DNA from: Pseudomonas sp. StFLB209
GTDB lineage: Bacteria; Pseudomonadota; Gammaproteobacteria; Pseudomonadales; Pseudomonadaceae
Length of the DNA stretch: 64,000 nt
Reading direction: 5' to 3'
Assembly (NCBI RefSeq): GCF_000829415.1
Contig: NZ_AP014637.1
Span: 2,802,001 to 2,866,000, forward strand
Shown here piece after piece: positions 1-7,145 of the stretch. Made by a program: the position numbers and the translations under genes. The notes under the pieces are model-generated. The model made no database searches. It worked only from the letters and a program-made list of their open reading frames with translations, and was not told the origin of the DNA. How positions within the stretch are numbered: the stretch's first letter is position 1; each line of letters starts with the position of its first letter.

Positions 1-292
1 TCAGGTTCTTGCTCAGGCTGGCCACGGTGGCCGCCACCGGTTCGCCAAACACCTCGGCCAGCGCCTGCTGGCTGATGCCGGTGTCTTCCACCACATCGTG
101 CAGCAGTGCGGCGGGCAGGGCGATGTCCAGGGCGCCGACCGACTCGTGGCGATCAGCGAAGATCAACTCGTTGGCGACCATCGCCACATGAGCGGCGTAG
201 GGCAGATCCGAGGCTTTCAGCGTCTGCCCCAGGTGAGCCTGGGCGGCGAATAACCAGGCTTTGTTGTAGAGCTGTTGCAGGTCGAGGCTCAT
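1..292 (-). CDS. HD-domain phosphohydrolase-like protein (N-terminal part)
   Basis: The first 97 codons of a minus-strand gene are visible; the rest lies beyond the left edge. The protein begins MSLDLQQLYNKAW and carries the signature of RelA/SpoT-type HD phosphohydrolases: a Y-x-x-H-V segment near residue 32 followed by LLHDVVEDTG near residue 65, where His-Asp is the metal-binding doublet. Such stand-alone HD proteins hydrolyse nucleotides or (p)ppGpp-like substrates in the cytoplasm, but the true substrate cannot be read here. The start is the only ATG fitting the conserved N-terminus. It is transcribed away from the hipBA pair, with 253 non-coding bases in between in which I recognise nothing. 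Confidence 0.7.
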   Translation of the reverse strand, partial: MSLDLQQLYNKAWLFAAQAHLGQTLKASDLPYAAHVAMVANELIFADRHESVGALDIALPAALLHDVVEDTGISQQALAEVFGEPVAATVASLSKNL

Positions 293-545
293 GGCAGGGT
301 TACCAGTTTTCACGAGGTCTCGGCAGAGGTTGCCCGACCGAAAGTGTCAGGGTACGCCCTTCGAAGTCTTGGCCTCAACCTGTGGTGGTCTCAGTTGGTT
401 TGCAGCTCCGGTGGCTGGATCGCCAGAGTCAGACGCGATAGCGCCCACTTACTCACATGCACACGGTTGTGAGCGATCCGCCTGGCTTTCGGGTTGAGTC
501 ACCTCCAGCGGGAGGCATGTTGAAATGTGCGAAACAGTGTTGCCT

Positions 546-1883
546 CTAACGCTTTCGTGGAGCCAGCAACTCTGAGCGGCCGACCTGTATCCGGTTATCC
601 TCAGGTGCGATGGGGTCGGAGAACCCGGCTTCATGGATGGCAGCATCCAGCCCGCGCAGGTGGGGCGCGGCCTTTGAACTGCGCAGTGTCTGCATGCCTT
701 CGTTCCAGGCGTGTACCATCTGTTTTGCTACATCGCGCCAGGCCGGCTCGTTCTTTGCGGCTTCAATCACTTCTCTGCCGGTAACGACTGCGGACTCGCA
801 CAACTGCTCGACCATCGCTGCATACTGGCGAGGGCCAATGCCCAGGCGAGCATTGAAAAAAGTTTCCAGTGTGCGCCCCGGTGTCCAGGTCTGCCGACCT
901 CCTATAGATAAACCGGGCGGATTTGCTGCGAAGCGCGGGTAGGCCTGGGTTGTGACTAGATCGTAAACAGGCGAGAACCTCACGTCTGCCAGTGAGGTGT
1001 AATACAACGCGATGTTCTTGGCATGGCAGTCTGCATTACGCACCACATAGTTTGTCAGCAGGTGCCAGCCCAGGTGTTCGCGTTGCTTGCGCAGATGTTC
1101 GGCAGGTACATAAACCTGGGTGGCATTGCATACACGTTCTATGGTTGTTGCGTACTTTTCGTGGGGTGGCAGCCCCAGCAAACCACAGGCATCTTCCACA
1201 CCGTGAGATGCAACGCCATGCTCATCTACATCAAAGCGATCCACCACCAGAACCCGGCCGTCTTCCGACATGCGGCATGGCGCTACGGGGGCGGTCTGCA
1301 GACGCTCCAGAACCCGCATGGTGTAGAACTCGTTAAAGCCCAGATAAGGTGTCGTATCGTCAGAACCCTTGATGATGTGAAAGCGGGTGCGCAAAGTGGG
1401 CTTGCCTAACGGTAGCTTGTTAACGCTCACATCCTGGGCGATGAATTTGGGCACCACGCCTGAAATTGCTGCCCGGGCATAACGGCGTACCAGTGTCGCA
1501 AAATGCCCGGCGGTATTTTCTGCCGTCAGTAGATGACTGATTTCCAATGGCTCTATTTCGGCTTTTGGTCTGACGCCCTCGGGGGTGATCGTGACCCGGC
1601 CAATACCGGTTGCACCAATCACGGCCAGCAGAGAAAGATCTGTACCGTCAAGCAATGCACCGAACTCTTCGCGAATGACGCCCAGCAGGTAGCCCTCAGG
1701 CAAGTTCTGGCGAAAAAAAGGGAACAGATCACGTGGCCAGCGCCAAGGCGCCTCACGTACCGGTAGTGCCAGGCTGACGAAATCGGCTGCCGCTGTTTGC
1801 GGGAGGTAGTGCAAGACGTATTCGTCTCTTTCACGGTACAGCCTGGCAACCGTTCTACCGCAGACATGGACGTCCAGTATCAT
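546..1883 (-). CDS. hipA: HipA-family serine/threonine kinase toxin
   Basis: This 445-residue protein matches the usual size of HipA (about 440). Known HipA kinases phosphorylate glutamyl-tRNA synthetase or related targets and stop translation, giving persistence. Visible features are the N-terminal HipA subdomain (residues 1-110, with GATGIGRVTI), a kinase-like Lys in FHIIKG near residue 170, NEFYTM, the catalytic loop NADCHAKN near residue 285, and a metal-binding FSPVYDLV near residue 305 (comparable to DFG). The start codon overlaps the stop of the upstream hipB by 4 bases (ATGA), so the pair is one operon with the antitoxin first. No frameshift or lost catalytic residue is seen, so it looks active. 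Its molecular target is inferred from the family only. Confidence 0.88.
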   Translation of the reverse strand: MILDVHVCGRTVARLYRERDEYVLHYLPQTAAADFVSLALPVREAPWRWPRDLFPFFRQNLPEGYLLGVIREEFGALLDGTDLSLLAVIGATGIGRVTITPEGVRPKAEIEPLEISHLLTAENTAGHFATLVRRYARAAISGVVPKFIAQDVSVNKLPLGKPTLRTRFHIIKGSDDTTPYLGFNEFYTMRVLERLQTAPVAPCRMSEDGRVLVVDRFDVDEHGVASHGVEDACGLLGLPPHEKYATTIERVCNATQVYVPAEHLRKQREHLGWHLLTNYVVRNADCHAKNIALYYTSLADVRFSPVYDLVTTQAYPRFAANPPGLSIGGRQTWTPGRTLETFFNARLGIGPRQYAAMVEQLCESAVVTGREVIEAAKNEPAWRDVAKQMVHAWNEGMQTLRSSKAAPHLRGLDAAIHEAGFSDPIAPEDNRIQVGRSELLAPRKR

Positions 1884-2146
1884 TGATCTGCCACCCCCGA
1901 ACGTTGTTCGGCGAGTATGTCCTCAACCGTACGCACATGGCCTGCCCTGACCATCCTCAGGTCATAGCCGGCTGCCTCCAGCAGGCGAACGAGGGCTGCC
2001 ACGCTCATATCGCCCTTGGCGACTGTTTCCATGCGAGCCACGGTAGAGCGCGAAACACCTGCGCGGCTGGCCAGCGCCTCCTGACTGAGCTGAGCCTCTT
2101 TGCGAGCTTGTTTGAGCATTTCTGCTACATCGAAGAGCGTCGTCAT
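1880..2146 (-). CDS. hipB: HipB-like XRE antitoxin/repressor
   Basis: This 88-residue protein is almost entirely one helix-turn-helix domain of the XRE/Cro type, with the recognition region SQEALASRAGVSRSTVARME near residues 20-39. In HipBA systems HipB dimers neutralise HipA and repress the operon. It is the first gene of the pair and overlaps hipA by 4 bases. Inverted-repeat operator candidates with TGTAGCCC arms lie immediately upstream, one half-site beginning 2 bases from the start codon, consistent with autorepression. The C-terminal tail (VEDILAEQRSGVADQ) is the region that in HipB proteins can contact HipA. Confidence 0.85.
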   Translation of the reverse strand: MTTLFDVAEMLKQARKEAQLSQEALASRAGVSRSTVARMETVAKGDMSVAALVRLLEAAGYDLRMVRAGHVRTVEDILAEQRSGVADQ

Positions 2147-2147
2147 T

Positions 2148-2272
2148 TGTAGCCCTTAAGCGTCAATAAATTGCTTGGTGTCATAAAATGTAGCCCAAGG
2201 GATACAAAAAGACCAAGCCTCTCGTTTTGAGAAACCAGGATTGGCTGCCAGTTTTGTAGCTCTAGAGCATCA
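2148..2272 (-). promoter_or_regulatory. hipBA promoter/operator region
   Basis: Three copies of the arm TGTAGC(C/T)C are present. One is a half-site at 2148-2155 beside the hipB start. One is a near-perfect inverted repeat at 2189-2206 (TGTAGCCC-AA-GGGATACA, one mismatch). A more degenerate copy lies at 2255-2272 (TGTAGCTC-TA-GAGCATCA). Repeated operators upstream of the antitoxin gene are the normal arrangement in hipBA, so these are the likely HipB sites. This is inferred from position and symmetry only. Confidence 0.55.
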
Positions 2273-2423
2273 GGTAATCTTGATCTCGGGCAGGCTGTGG
2301 CTTCAAGGCTACAGTTTTCTACGCGAATAACTGTGGTGTGCCTCACTGAGCAAAACCACAACACCTGCCATGCAAAACCCGGATAATGGCCGCCAATTCT
2401 GCTCGCAATTCTGGTAGTCCCGC

Positions 2424-4628
2424 ATGGAAATCAAGGTCAACTTTCTCGATAACCTTCGACTTGAAGCCAAGTTCGATGACTTCACGGTCATCGCCGACCA
2501 ACCGATCCGCTATAAAGGCGACGGTTCGGCACCGGGGCCGTTCGATTATTTCCTGGCATCGTCGGCCTTGTGCGCGGCTTATTTCGTCAAGCTGTACTGC
2601 CAGACCCGCGACATTCCTACCGAAAACATCCGCCTGTCGCAGAACAACATCGTCGACCCGGAGAATCGTTACAACCAGATCTTCAAGATCCAGGTCGAGC
2701 TGCCCGCCGATATCTCGGAAAAAGACCGTCTGGGCATTTTGCGTTCCATCGATCGCTGTACGGTGAAAAAGGTCGTGCAGGCAGGTCCGGAGTTCATCAT
2801 CGAGGAAGTCGACAACCTCGACGCCGATGCCCAGGCGCTGTTGATCCCCAGCACTGCTGAGGGTGCCAACACCTATATTCTTGGCAAGGACCTGCCGCTG
2901 GAGCAGACCATCGCCAATATGTCGGGGATCCTCGCCGACCTGGGAATGAAGATCGAGATCGCTTCGTGGCGCAATATCGTGCCCAACGTCTGGTCGCTGC
3001 ACGTGCGCGACGCGCATTCGCCGATGTGTTTCACCAACGGCAAGGGCGCGACCAAGGAAAGCGCCCTGGCCTCGGCACTGGGCGAGTTCATCGAACGGCT
3101 GAACTGCAACTTCTTCTACAACGACCAGTTCTGGGGCGAGGACATCGCCAACGCCGAATTCGTCCATTACCCCAACGAGCGGTGGTTCAAACCGGGGCGC
3201 AAAGACGCCTTGCCGAAAGAGATCCTCGACGAGCATTGCCGCGAGATCTACAACCCCGATGGCGAGCTGCTCGGTTCGCACCTGTACGACACCAACTCCG
3301 GCAACATCGAACGTGGCATTTGCTCGCTGCCGTTCGTGCGTCAGTCCGATGGCGAGGTGGTCTACTTCCCCTCCAACCTGATCGAGAACCTGTTTCTCAG
3401 CAACGGCATGAGCGCCGGTAACACGCTGGCCGAAGCCCAGGTGCAGTGCCTGTCGGAGATCTTCGAGCGGGCGGTGAAGCGCGAAATCCTCGAAGGAGAG
3501 CTGGCGCTGCCGGACGTGCCGCAGGATGTCCTGGCCAAGTACCCGGCCATCGTCGCCGGTATTCAGGGCCTGGAAGAACAAGGCTTCCCGGTGCTGGTCA
3601 AGGATGCCTCGCTGGGCGGTGAATTCCCGGTGATGTGTGTGACCCTGATGAACCCGCGTACCGGCGGCGTGTTCGCCTCGTTCGGCGCGCACCCAAGCTT
3701 CGAGGTGGCGCTGGAGCGCAGCCTGACCGAACTGCTGCAAGGCCGCAGCTTCGAAGGTCTGAACGACCTGCCGCAGCCGACCTTCGAAAGCCAGGCGCTG
3801 ATGGAGCCAAACAATTTCGTTGAGCACTTCATCGACTCCAGCGGTGTGGTGTCGTGGCGTTTCTTCAGCGCCAGGTCTGACTTTGAGTTCGTCGAGTGGG
3901 ACTTCTCAGGCCAGGGCGAAGACTCCAACGCCCAGGAAGCCGCGACCCTGTTCGGCATCCTTGCCGACCTCGACAAGGAAGTGTACATGGCGGTGTATGA
4001 CGACCTCGGCGCCACCGCCTGTCGCATCCTGGTGCCGGGTTACTCGGAAATCTACCCGGTAGACGACCTGATCTGGGACAACACCAACAAGGCGCTGTTC
4101 TTTCGCGAAGACATCCTCAACCTGCACAGCCTCGAACAGGAGCAACTGGAAGATCTGGTACAGCGCCTGACCGAAAGCGAACTGGACGAGTACAGCGACA
4201 TCACCACGCTGATCGGTATCGAGTTCGACGACAACACCGCCTGGGGGCAGTTGACCATTCTGGAACTCAAGCTGCTGATCAACCTGGCGCTGCAGCGTTT
4301 CGAAGAAGCCAAGGAACAGGTCGAAATGTTCCTGCAGTACAACGACAACACCGTCGAGCGCGGCCTGTTCTACCAGGCGGTGAACGTGGCGCTGGAAGTT
4401 GAACTGGACAACGAACTGGAACTGGCCGACTACGAAGTCAACTTCCGCCGTATGTTCGGCAACGAGCGTATGGATGCGGTGCTCGGATCGCTTCAAGGCA
4501 GCGTGCGCTTCTACGGCCTGACCCCGACCAGCACGAAGCTCGAAGGCCTCGAGCGTCACCAGCGGCTGGTCGACAGCTACAAAAAACTGCATGCCGCACG
4601 GGCCAAAGCCGCCGGCCTGGCAGGCTGA
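2424..4628 (+). CDS. ycaO: OsmC domain/YcaO domain fusion protein
   Basis: This 734-residue protein begins with an OsmC-like segment (residues 1-140: GDGSAPGPFDYFLASSALCA and a cysteine in SIDRCTVKK). It then carries a YcaO domain (about 160-560: TNGKGATKESALASALGEFI, then SAGNTLAEAQVQCLSEIFER), ending in a helical C-terminal region. YcaO proteins use ATP to activate amide backbones. The E. coli homologue has been linked to RimO-dependent beta-methylthiolation of ribosomal protein S12, and the long OsmC-fused form is common in Pseudomonas. The E-S-A-x(6)-E-x-x-E and Q-C-L-S-E-x-x-E motifs expected for ATP and Mg binding are present. It stands alone; a strong hairpin follows 32 bases after the stop. 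The exact in vivo role is not settled. Confidence 0.85.
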   Translation: MEIKVNFLDNLRLEAKFDDFTVIADQPIRYKGDGSAPGPFDYFLASSALCAAYFVKLYCQTRDIPTENIRLSQNNIVDPENRYNQIFKIQVELPADISEKDRLGILRSIDRCTVKKVVQAGPEFIIEEVDNLDADAQALLIPSTAEGANTYILGKDLPLEQTIANMSGILADLGMKIEIASWRNIVPNVWSLHVRDAHSPMCFTNGKGATKESALASALGEFIERLNCNFFYNDQFWGEDIANAEFVHYPNERWFKPGRKDALPKEILDEHCREIYNPDGELLGSHLYDTNSGNIERGICSLPFVRQSDGEVVYFPSNLIENLFLSNGMSAGNTLAEAQVQCLSEIFERAVKREILEGELALPDVPQDVLAKYPAIVAGIQGLEEQGFPVLVKDASLGGEFPVMCVTLMNPRTGGVFASFGAHPSFEVALERSLTELLQGRSFEGLNDLPQPTFESQALMEPNNFVEHFIDSSGVVSWRFFSARSDFEFVEWDFSGQGEDSNAQEAATLFGILADLDKEVYMAVYDDLGATACRILVPGYSEIYPVDDLIWDNTNKALFFREDILNLHSLEQEQLEDLVQRLTESELDEYSDITTLIGIEFDDNTAWGQLTILELKLLINLALQRFEEAKEQVEMFLQYNDNTVERGLFYQAVNVALEVELDNELELADYEVNFRRMFGNERMDAVLGSLQGSVRFYGLTPTSTKLEGLERHQRLVDSYKKLHAARAKAAGLAG

Positions 4629-4790
4629 CTGAAAATCAGACCTTTCTGACAACGCGTGTCCCGGTAAGCCACATCGTTGGCTTGCCGGGTGTCAGATCTC
4701 GACTGCTAACCGCTGATTAGACTGGCCGCTTCCCACAACGACGATGGCAGGGGCGGCACAGTGAGCGGACAGATGGCAGGATTTCCTGAG
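4626..4790. repeat. Direct repeat copy 1 (flanks parDE on the left)
   Basis: From the ycaO stop codon (TGACTGA) onward this segment is repeated at 5574-5720, about 90 percent identical by eye over the first 110 bases and more divergent after that. Both copies contain the hairpin with loop CATCGT, a GCTAACCGCTG(A/G)TTAGACTGGC tract, and end at the same start codon and first codons (SGQM) of a lost gene. The parDE pair lies between the copies. The structure looks like a duplication formed when the parDE segment was acquired, or a repeated insertion target. Confidence 0.75.
4660..4689 (+). terminator. Hairpin downstream of ycaO
   Basis: Twelve-base arms (CCCGGTAAGCCA and TGGCTTGCCGGG, one G-T pair) enclose a six-base loop (CATCGT) 32 bases after the ycaO stop. 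There is no U-tract, so it may stop transcription only weakly or act as a 3-prime-end stabiliser. A slightly decayed copy lies at about 5606-5635 inside the second repeat copy. Confidence 0.5.
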
Positions 4791-4835
4791 AATTACAGCG
4801 GCTGGCTGGCCCAGCTCAAAGCGACCGCTGTCACA
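4761..4835 (+). pseudogene. N-terminal stub of a YhcG/DUF1016-type nuclease gene (copy 1)
   Basis: From the GTG at 4761 the reading frame gives SGQMAGFPENYSGWLAQLKA, which resembles the start of PDDEXK nucleases of the YhcG/DUF1016 family (a Y-x-x-W-L-x-x-L-K signature at the N-terminus). Family likeness is lost after about 25 codons and the sequence runs into the parDE promoter. A second version of the same start lies at 5707 and at 6925-6960, and a likely C-terminus survives at 6960-7079. I read these as scars of one gene that was duplicated and then deleted. Confidence 0.55.
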
Positions 4836-4912
4836 ACCAGACTGCAAGACGACTCTCATCTTGGTATTGGCTATCAAGGCGAGGTGGTCAGGTTCAGGCA
4901 CAGGTATATACT

Positions 4913-4929
4913 TTGGCAAAATTTGCCAA
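4913..4929 (+). promoter_or_regulatory. Palindromic operator of parDE
   Basis: TTGGCAAA-A-TTTGCCAA is a perfect 8+1+8 inverted repeat 14 bases before the parD start. It directly follows TATATA (4905-4910), which could serve as a -10 element. Its position suits autorepression by ParD. Confidence 0.6.
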
Positions 4930-4943
4930 GAGTGGGCGAAGCT

Positions 4944-5183
4944 ATGAGTACCATGAATATTTCGCTACCCGATGCCCTGAAGGCTTATGTCGATGAGCAG
5001 GTCATTCAGCGCGGTTACAGCACCAGTAGTGAGTACGTTCGTGAGCTGATTCGCTCGGACCAGGCAAGGCAACAGTTGCGTGGACTGCTGCTGGAAGGTG
5101 CCAGATCGGAATCTGGTACTGCCGTTGACGCTGCTTACTTTGAGTCTTTGCGTGCCAAAGTGCGTGAGGGCCGACCGGGATGA
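4944..5183 (+). CDS. parD: ParD-like ribbon-helix-helix antitoxin
   Basis: This is a 79-residue antitoxin. The N-terminal strand MNISLPDALKAYVDEQV and the helix pair GYSTSSEYVRELIRSDQ are typical of the ParD/CopG ribbon-helix-helix fold, which binds DNA as a dimer. The C-terminal tail (LLLEGARSESGTAVDAAYFE) is the flexible part that wraps ParE. The ATG at 4944 is chosen because the ParD domain begins there; a longer frame from 4761 only adds the stub of an unrelated gene. It overlaps parE by 4 bases (ATGA). A perfect palindrome upstream is the likely autoregulatory site. The pair sits between two copies of a repeat, which points to acquisition by transfer. Confidence 0.88.
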   Translation: MSTMNISLPDALKAYVDEQVIQRGYSTSSEYVRELIRSDQARQQLRGLLLEGARSESGTAVDAAYFESLRAKVREGRPG

Positions 5184-5524
5184 CCAAGGCTGTCATTCCG
5201 AGGATCTTGGCCAACAAGGATATAGAAGAGATTATCGACTATTACCTGGCCGAGCAGGCTGAACAGGCCGCGCTTGGCTTTATTGATGCGTTGGAAAAGG
5301 CTTACGCTTGCCTCAGTAGTCATCCAGCGTCGGGTATATCCCGTTATGCCCATGAGTTGAGCATTCCTGGCCTGTCGTGCTGGCCGTTGAGACGTTATCC
5401 CTACCTGGTCTTTTATATGGAGCGCGAAGATCATATTGATGTATGGCGCGTTTTACATGGCCGGTATGATATCCCTGAACGGGTGATGGAGCGCTTTTGC
5501 GGGCCAGATTTCCAGTTGTCTTGA
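5180..5524 (+). CDS. parE: ParE-family toxin (RelE/ParE superfamily)
   Basis: This 114-residue protein is of RelE/ParE size and pattern: DIEEIIDYYLAEQAEQAAL near the N-terminus, SHPASGISRYAHELSIPGL in the middle, and the core strand RRYPYLVFYMEREDHIDVWR followed by LHGRYDIPE. ParE toxins inhibit DNA gyrase in the cases studied, whereas RelE toxins cleave mRNA. The R-Y-P-Y-L-V-F-Y and V-x-R-V-L-H-G-R-Y-D-I-P signature fits the ParE branch. It is translationally coupled to parD by a 4-base overlap. The reading frame is intact, so the pair is probably functional. Confidence 0.88.
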   Translation: MTKAVIPRILANKDIEEIIDYYLAEQAEQAALGFIDALEKAYACLSSHPASGISRYAHELSIPGLSCWPLRRYPYLVFYMEREDHIDVWRVLHGRYDIPERVMERFCGPDFQLS

Positions 5525-5573
5525 AAGGCCAAGAACTACTATCCCGGTCTGGAGACGTAGCCTCTATCGGGTT

Positions 5574-5720
5574 GACTGAACATCAGACCTTTCTGACAAC
5601 GCGCGTCCCTGTAAGCCACATCGTTGGCTTGCCGGGTGCCAGAGCTCACCCGCTAACCGCTGGTTAGACTGGCCGCTTCCTATGGCAATGATGGCAGTGG
5701 CGGACTATGAGCGGGCAGAT
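5574..5720. repeat. Direct repeat copy 2 (flanks parDE on the right)
   Basis: This is the second copy of the segment at 4626-4790, starting with the same TGACTGA and ending at ATGAGCGGGCAGATG (start at 5707), which encodes MSGQM as in copy 1. About 10 mismatches occur in the first 110 bases by eye. Its internal hairpin is weaker than in copy 1 because of changes in one arm. Directly after it the tnpB element begins. Confidence 0.75.
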
Positions 5721-5834
5721 GAGCGGGTTACCAAGCTGGCGCGAAAAGCCCCTTCCTTCAGGTGGGGGATGAAAGCGCCACCGCGAAGCGGTCATAGGGG
5801 TTAACATCCATAAAACCGCCCCATCCTGTGTTTC

Positions 5835-6905
5835 ATGACTGAAATGAAAGCGACCAAAACCCTCAAGATTCGAGTGCGAGACAAGCACGCAGCGCAGCTG
5901 CGTGAAGCTTCTCGTGCTGTGAATTTTGTGTGGAACTACGTAAACGAGTTGAGCCGTCGCTCGATTCGTGAGCGTGGTCGTTTTCTGTCGGCGTTCGACA
6001 TTCACAAGTACACCAACGGGGCCGGCAAAGACCTGGGACTGCACAGCCAATCGGTGCAGGCTATTGCCGACGAATATGTCACACGGCGCAAGCAGTTCAA
6101 AAAGCGCCAGCTCCGCTGGCGCTGCTCGGGCGGCGCTCGGCGCAGTCTGGGTTGGCTGCCCTTCAAGGTCGGCGCTGCTGTCTGGAAAAACGGCCAGGTC
6201 GTCTTCAACAAACAGCCCTTCAAGGTCTGGGACAGCTACGGCCTGGCGGGCTTTAAATTCAGATCCGGTAGCTTCAACGAGGACAGCCGAGGACGCTGGT
6301 ATTTCAACGTCGTGGTCGAGGTCGACCGCCAGTTATCGCCAGGCCAGGATGCAGTGGGGATCGACCTCGGACTGAAAACCACGGCCACCTGCAGCGACGG
6401 TGATCGCCTTGAAAGCGGTAGGTTCTACCGGGATCTGGAAAGAGCCCTGGGCACGGCCCAGCGGGCCGGCAAGAAGGCCCGTGTGCGGGCGATTCACGCC
6501 AAGATTGCGAACCGCCGCAAGGATGCCCTGCATAAGTTCAGCAACGCGCTGGTAGCGCGTTGTGGCGTCATTGTGGTGGGCGATGTGAACTCACTGAAAC
6601 TCGCGAAAACCAGGATGGCCAAGTCGGTGCTGGACGCCGGCTGGGGTCAATTGAAAACCATGCTGGAATACAAATGCGATCACGCAGGCACGGTTTTCAA
6701 GGTTGTTAGCGAGAGAAACACCACCCAAACCTGTTCGAGCTGCAAGCAATTGCCGGACTCGAGGCCGAGAGGTATCGCAGGGCTTGGAATAAGGGAATGG
6801 ACTTGTTGTGGGTGTGGTGCCACCCACGACCGCGACGTCAACGCCGCCAAGAACATTCTCGCGCTCGGGCATGAGCGTCCAATTGTGGGAATCCCCGCCC
6901 TTTAG
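5835..6905 (+). CDS. tnpB: TnpB-type RNA-guided nuclease (OrfB, IS605 family)
   Basis: This 356-residue protein is of ordinary TnpB length. TnpB proteins are RuvC nucleases guided by an RNA from the element end, and are the ancestors of Cas12. Visible parts are the RuvC-I Asp177 in GIDLG, a zinc finger (Cys300/Cys303 and Cys324/Cys327), and the RuvC-III Asp334 in HDRDVNAAKN. The usual RuvC-II Glu is absent: the matching strand reads IVVGDV with Gly249 at that place. A Glu sits 44 residues later in VVSERN (Glu293), the position reported for rearranged RuvC sites in some TnpB and Fanzor proteins. The gene is complete, ends inside the right-end hairpin, and lacks a tnpA partner. Confidence 0.85.
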   Translation: MTEMKATKTLKIRVRDKHAAQLREASRAVNFVWNYVNELSRRSIRERGRFLSAFDIHKYTNGAGKDLGLHSQSVQAIADEYVTRRKQFKKRQLRWRCSGGARRSLGWLPFKVGAAVWKNGQVVFNKQPFKVWDSYGLAGFKFRSGSFNEDSRGRWYFNVVVEVDRQLSPGQDAVGIDLGLKTTATCSDGDRLESGRFYRDLERALGTAQRAGKKARVRAIHAKIANRRKDALHKFSNALVARCGVIVVGDVNSLKLAKTRMAKSVLDAGWGQLKTMLEYKCDHAGTVFKVVSERNTTQTCSSCKQLPDSRPRGIAGLGIREWTCCGCGATHDRDVNAAKNILALGHERPIVGIPAL

Positions 6906-6912
6906 GGCGGGG
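6893..6912 (+). repeat. Right-end hairpin of the tnpB element
   Basis: An eight-base perfect stem (CCCCGCCC/GGGCGGGG) with loop TTTA overlaps the last codons and stop of tnpB. In IS605-family elements this end is the substrate for strand transfer, and transcripts across it form the guide (omega) RNA scaffold, so a guide RNA would continue into the flanking DNA from about 6922. The RNA itself is inferred. Confidence 0.65.
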
Positions 6913-6921
6913 AGGATGTCA

Positions 6922-7079
6922 ACTGAGGGCTACAGCGACTGGCTGGCCCAGCTCAAGGGCAGCAGAACCGTCTGGTTGCCGAATACCAGTTGCTGCGCGA
7001 CCTGCCGGAAAACCTGGGGCGCCATTTGCCGAGCATTGCCGAGCTTGAGGCGGGGCTGGCCGGAGCAGCCAATCAGTAG
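6922..7079 (+). pseudogene. Deleted remnant of a YhcG/DUF1016-type nuclease gene
   Basis: Just after the tnpB element, EGYSDWLAQLKG is encoded, a family N-terminus matching the stub at 4761. At about 6958-6961 the frame shifts and 39 codons follow (from CAG at 6960 to TAG at 7077-7079). They end VAEYQLLRDLPENL and LPSIAELEAGLAG, which resembles the C-terminus of YhcG/DUF1016 nucleases (VAEY then LPS-x-E-x-L-E-x-x-L). The whole nuclease core is missing. So this is an internally deleted gene, also split by the transposon from its start at 5707. Confidence 0.6.
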
Positions 7080-7145
7080 CAATCAACTCAAGGCGAGCAG
7101 TGGCATGAATGTACTCTCGCCTTGTCGATCCTCATTGGCGGTTTA

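Larger units (their letters stand above)
5732..6921 (+). mobile_element. IS200/IS605-type element carrying only tnpB (IS1341-like)
   Basis: The element contains tnpB but no tnpA (Y1 transposase). Its left end holds an imperfect hairpin (GCCCCTTCCTTCAGGTGGGG, 5748-5767). Its right end holds a perfect hairpin (CCCCGCCC-TTTA-GGGCGGGG, 6893-6912) that includes the tnpB stop codon, followed by AGGATGTCAA, as is typical of IS605-family right ends. It interrupts a decayed gene: MSGQMSGLP is encoded to the left and GYSDWLAQLKG to the right. The sequence TTAC stands at 5728-5731 beside the left end. Exact boundaries are approximate, because this family makes no target duplication. Confidence 0.75.

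Noticed and set aside
2343..3827. Long minus-strand open frame of 494 codons opposite ycaO
   Set aside because: It is antisense to a well-conserved gene, rich in His/Arg/Gln, and has no domain; it results from high GC codon usage.
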